64,000 nucleotides of DNA, taken from the NCBI GenBank assembly GCA_033344815.1, contig JAWPMR010000001.1, positions 1,226,136-1,290,135 on the forward strand, given 5' to 3'. Each line of letters begins with the position of its first letter. Within the stretch, counting starts at the first letter, position 1. This document shows, in pieces, positions 63,417 through 64,000 of this stretch. Below the pieces are notes generated by a model. The model searched no databases and was not told the origin of the DNA. It saw nothing but the letters and a program-made list of their open reading frames with translations. The translations under genes were made by a program, and so were the position numbers. Source of the stretch: Paracoccaceae bacterium (GTDB lineage Bacteria; Pseudomonadota; Alphaproteobacteria; Rhodobacterales; Rhodobacteraceae).

Positions 63417-63839
63417 TCAACCGTTGCCGAGAAAAGACACTGCGATGTGACGCTGATACGCCTCTGTGCGATGCTCAAACAGGAAAATGCCCTGCCATCT
63501 GCCAAGCGCCAACCGGCCGTCTCTCACTGGGATCGAGAGATGTGTGGGTAAAAGGGCCGCCTTGATATGGGCGGGCATGTCGTCCGGTCCCTCATAAGTA
63601 TGGGTCAGGTAGGACATCGCCGGATGCGAGGATGGTGGCACCAGACGCGCAAAGAAGTTTGTCAGGTCAATCTGCACCTCAGGGTCTGCGTTTTCCTGAA
63701 TGAGCAGGCTCGCCGAGGTATGGCGGATGAAGAGCGTGAGCAGACCCGAGCCTGTAAGGTGTGTGATCTGATCGGTAACTTCATAAAGCCCCGGCCCTTG
63801 TGTTGAAATGGTGATCTCATCGGGGAGGGCAGATGTCAC
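63417..63839 (-). CDS. YjbQ family protein (secondary thiamine-phosphate synthase type)
   Basis: 140 residues from GTG 63839, which overlaps the upstream stop (GTGA). Family motif LTLFIRHTSASLLIQENADP and SYLTHTYEGPDDMPAHIKAAL, ending LGRWQGIFLFEHR. The E. coli homologue shows weak thiamine-phosphate synthase activity; the physiological role is unknown. Confidence 0.9.
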   Translation of the reverse strand: MTSALPDEITISTQGPGLYEVTDQITHLTGSGLLTLFIRHTSASLLIQENADPEVQIDLTNFFARLVPPSSHPAMSYLTHTYEGPDDMPAHIKAALLPTHLSIPVRDGRLALGRWQGIFLFEHRTEAYQRHIAVSFLGNG

Positions 63840-64000
63840 CGAAACAACCTATCACCCTGTTCATCGATAACTTGCTTGGCCTTGCGGAAACAGGCCGCCT
63901 GCGCATCCTCAAAACCCTGCACGGTATCGGCGCGTATCAACTCGTGACTAAGCGTTTCGCCCTCAACGTCTTTTTCGATCGTTGCGCAGACGCGAAACGT
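63836..64000 (-). CDS. HlyU-like protein, C-terminal end only
   Basis: The last 54 codons before the window edge read FRVCATIEKDVEGETLSHEL, IRADTVQGFEDAQAACFRKA and KQVIDEQGDRLFR. This matches the C-terminal part of HlyU-type proteins of alphaproteobacteria (ADT...A...KAKQxIDEQGxRLF). The start is off-window. Overlap with yjbQ suggests an operon. Confidence 0.65.
   Translation of the reverse strand, partial: TFRVCATIEKDVEGETLSHELIRADTVQGFEDAQAACFRKAKQVIDEQGDRLFR

Overview
The window looks like chromosomal DNA of a marine alphaproteobacterium of the Roseobacter group (Rhodobacteraceae). The protein families point there: a RibBX-type riboflavin enzyme, MmcB, a CarD-FdxA pair, a SUV3-like helicase beside an S4 protein, DUF6476/DUF6324-type small proteins and a HlyU-like protein. 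So do a tRNA-His without an encoded G-1 and with A73, and a GAAC-N7-GAAC type SOS box. No replication origin, rRNA operon or CRISPR array was seen.

Layout. 1-6.4 kb: 5' end of a UvrD/PcrA helicase gene, an FMN-dependent alpha-hydroxy-acid dehydrogenase, pyruvate carboxylase, a VOC protein and tRNA-Gly. 6.4-15 kb: an accessory region beside tRNA-Gly with a DUF3604 gene remnant split by a decayed IS66-family element, an 1179-residue multidomain protein that looks like a polymorphic-toxin or eCIS-type cargo protein (apparently permuted OTU-like protease, HD-like motif, HTH-like tail), and an aldolase remnant. 15-19.5 kb: a tightly packed six-gene operon combining a LolCD-like ABC pair, NikK/NikL-like periplasmic proteins and a ZnuA-like metal-binding protein, probably an unusual transition-metal uptake system. 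20-25.4 kb: histidine genes hisB-hisH and hisA-(DUF2867)-hisF-hisE with small genes on the opposite strand. 25.4-27.2 kb: CoA-binding protein, zinc-ribbon protein and RlmB. 27.3-30 kb: tRNA-Tyr followed by a decayed serine-recombinase element.

30-55 kb is mostly core: metY, a SIMPL protein, a PilM/PilP-like fusion, hpd with a divergent Lrp regulator, a CPA2 antiporter, cobT/cobS, carD, fdxA, an S4 protein, a SUV3-like helicase, an SCP2 protein with a lysophospholipase-like hydrolase, an exonuclease plus ATP-dependent DNA ligase pair, pepF, an oxidoreductase, rpoH and rluD. 55.5-56.5 kb is a small scar next to tRNA-His, carrying a second degenerate copy of part of the tRNA and a small gene with an in-frame TGA. 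56.5-64 kb: GNAT and small proteins, mmcB behind an SOS box, a probable 6S RNA gene, then the riboflavin cluster nrdR-ribD-ribE-ribBX-ribH-nusB (all minus strand), YjbQ and the end of a HlyU-like gene.

The two items most deserving follow-up are the 1179-residue protein at 10.0-13.6 kb and the hybrid metal-transport operon at 15.1-19.5 kb. The best RNA find is the 6S RNA candidate at 57.87-58.05 kb, which has a promoter and a closing stem that can be paired by eye.
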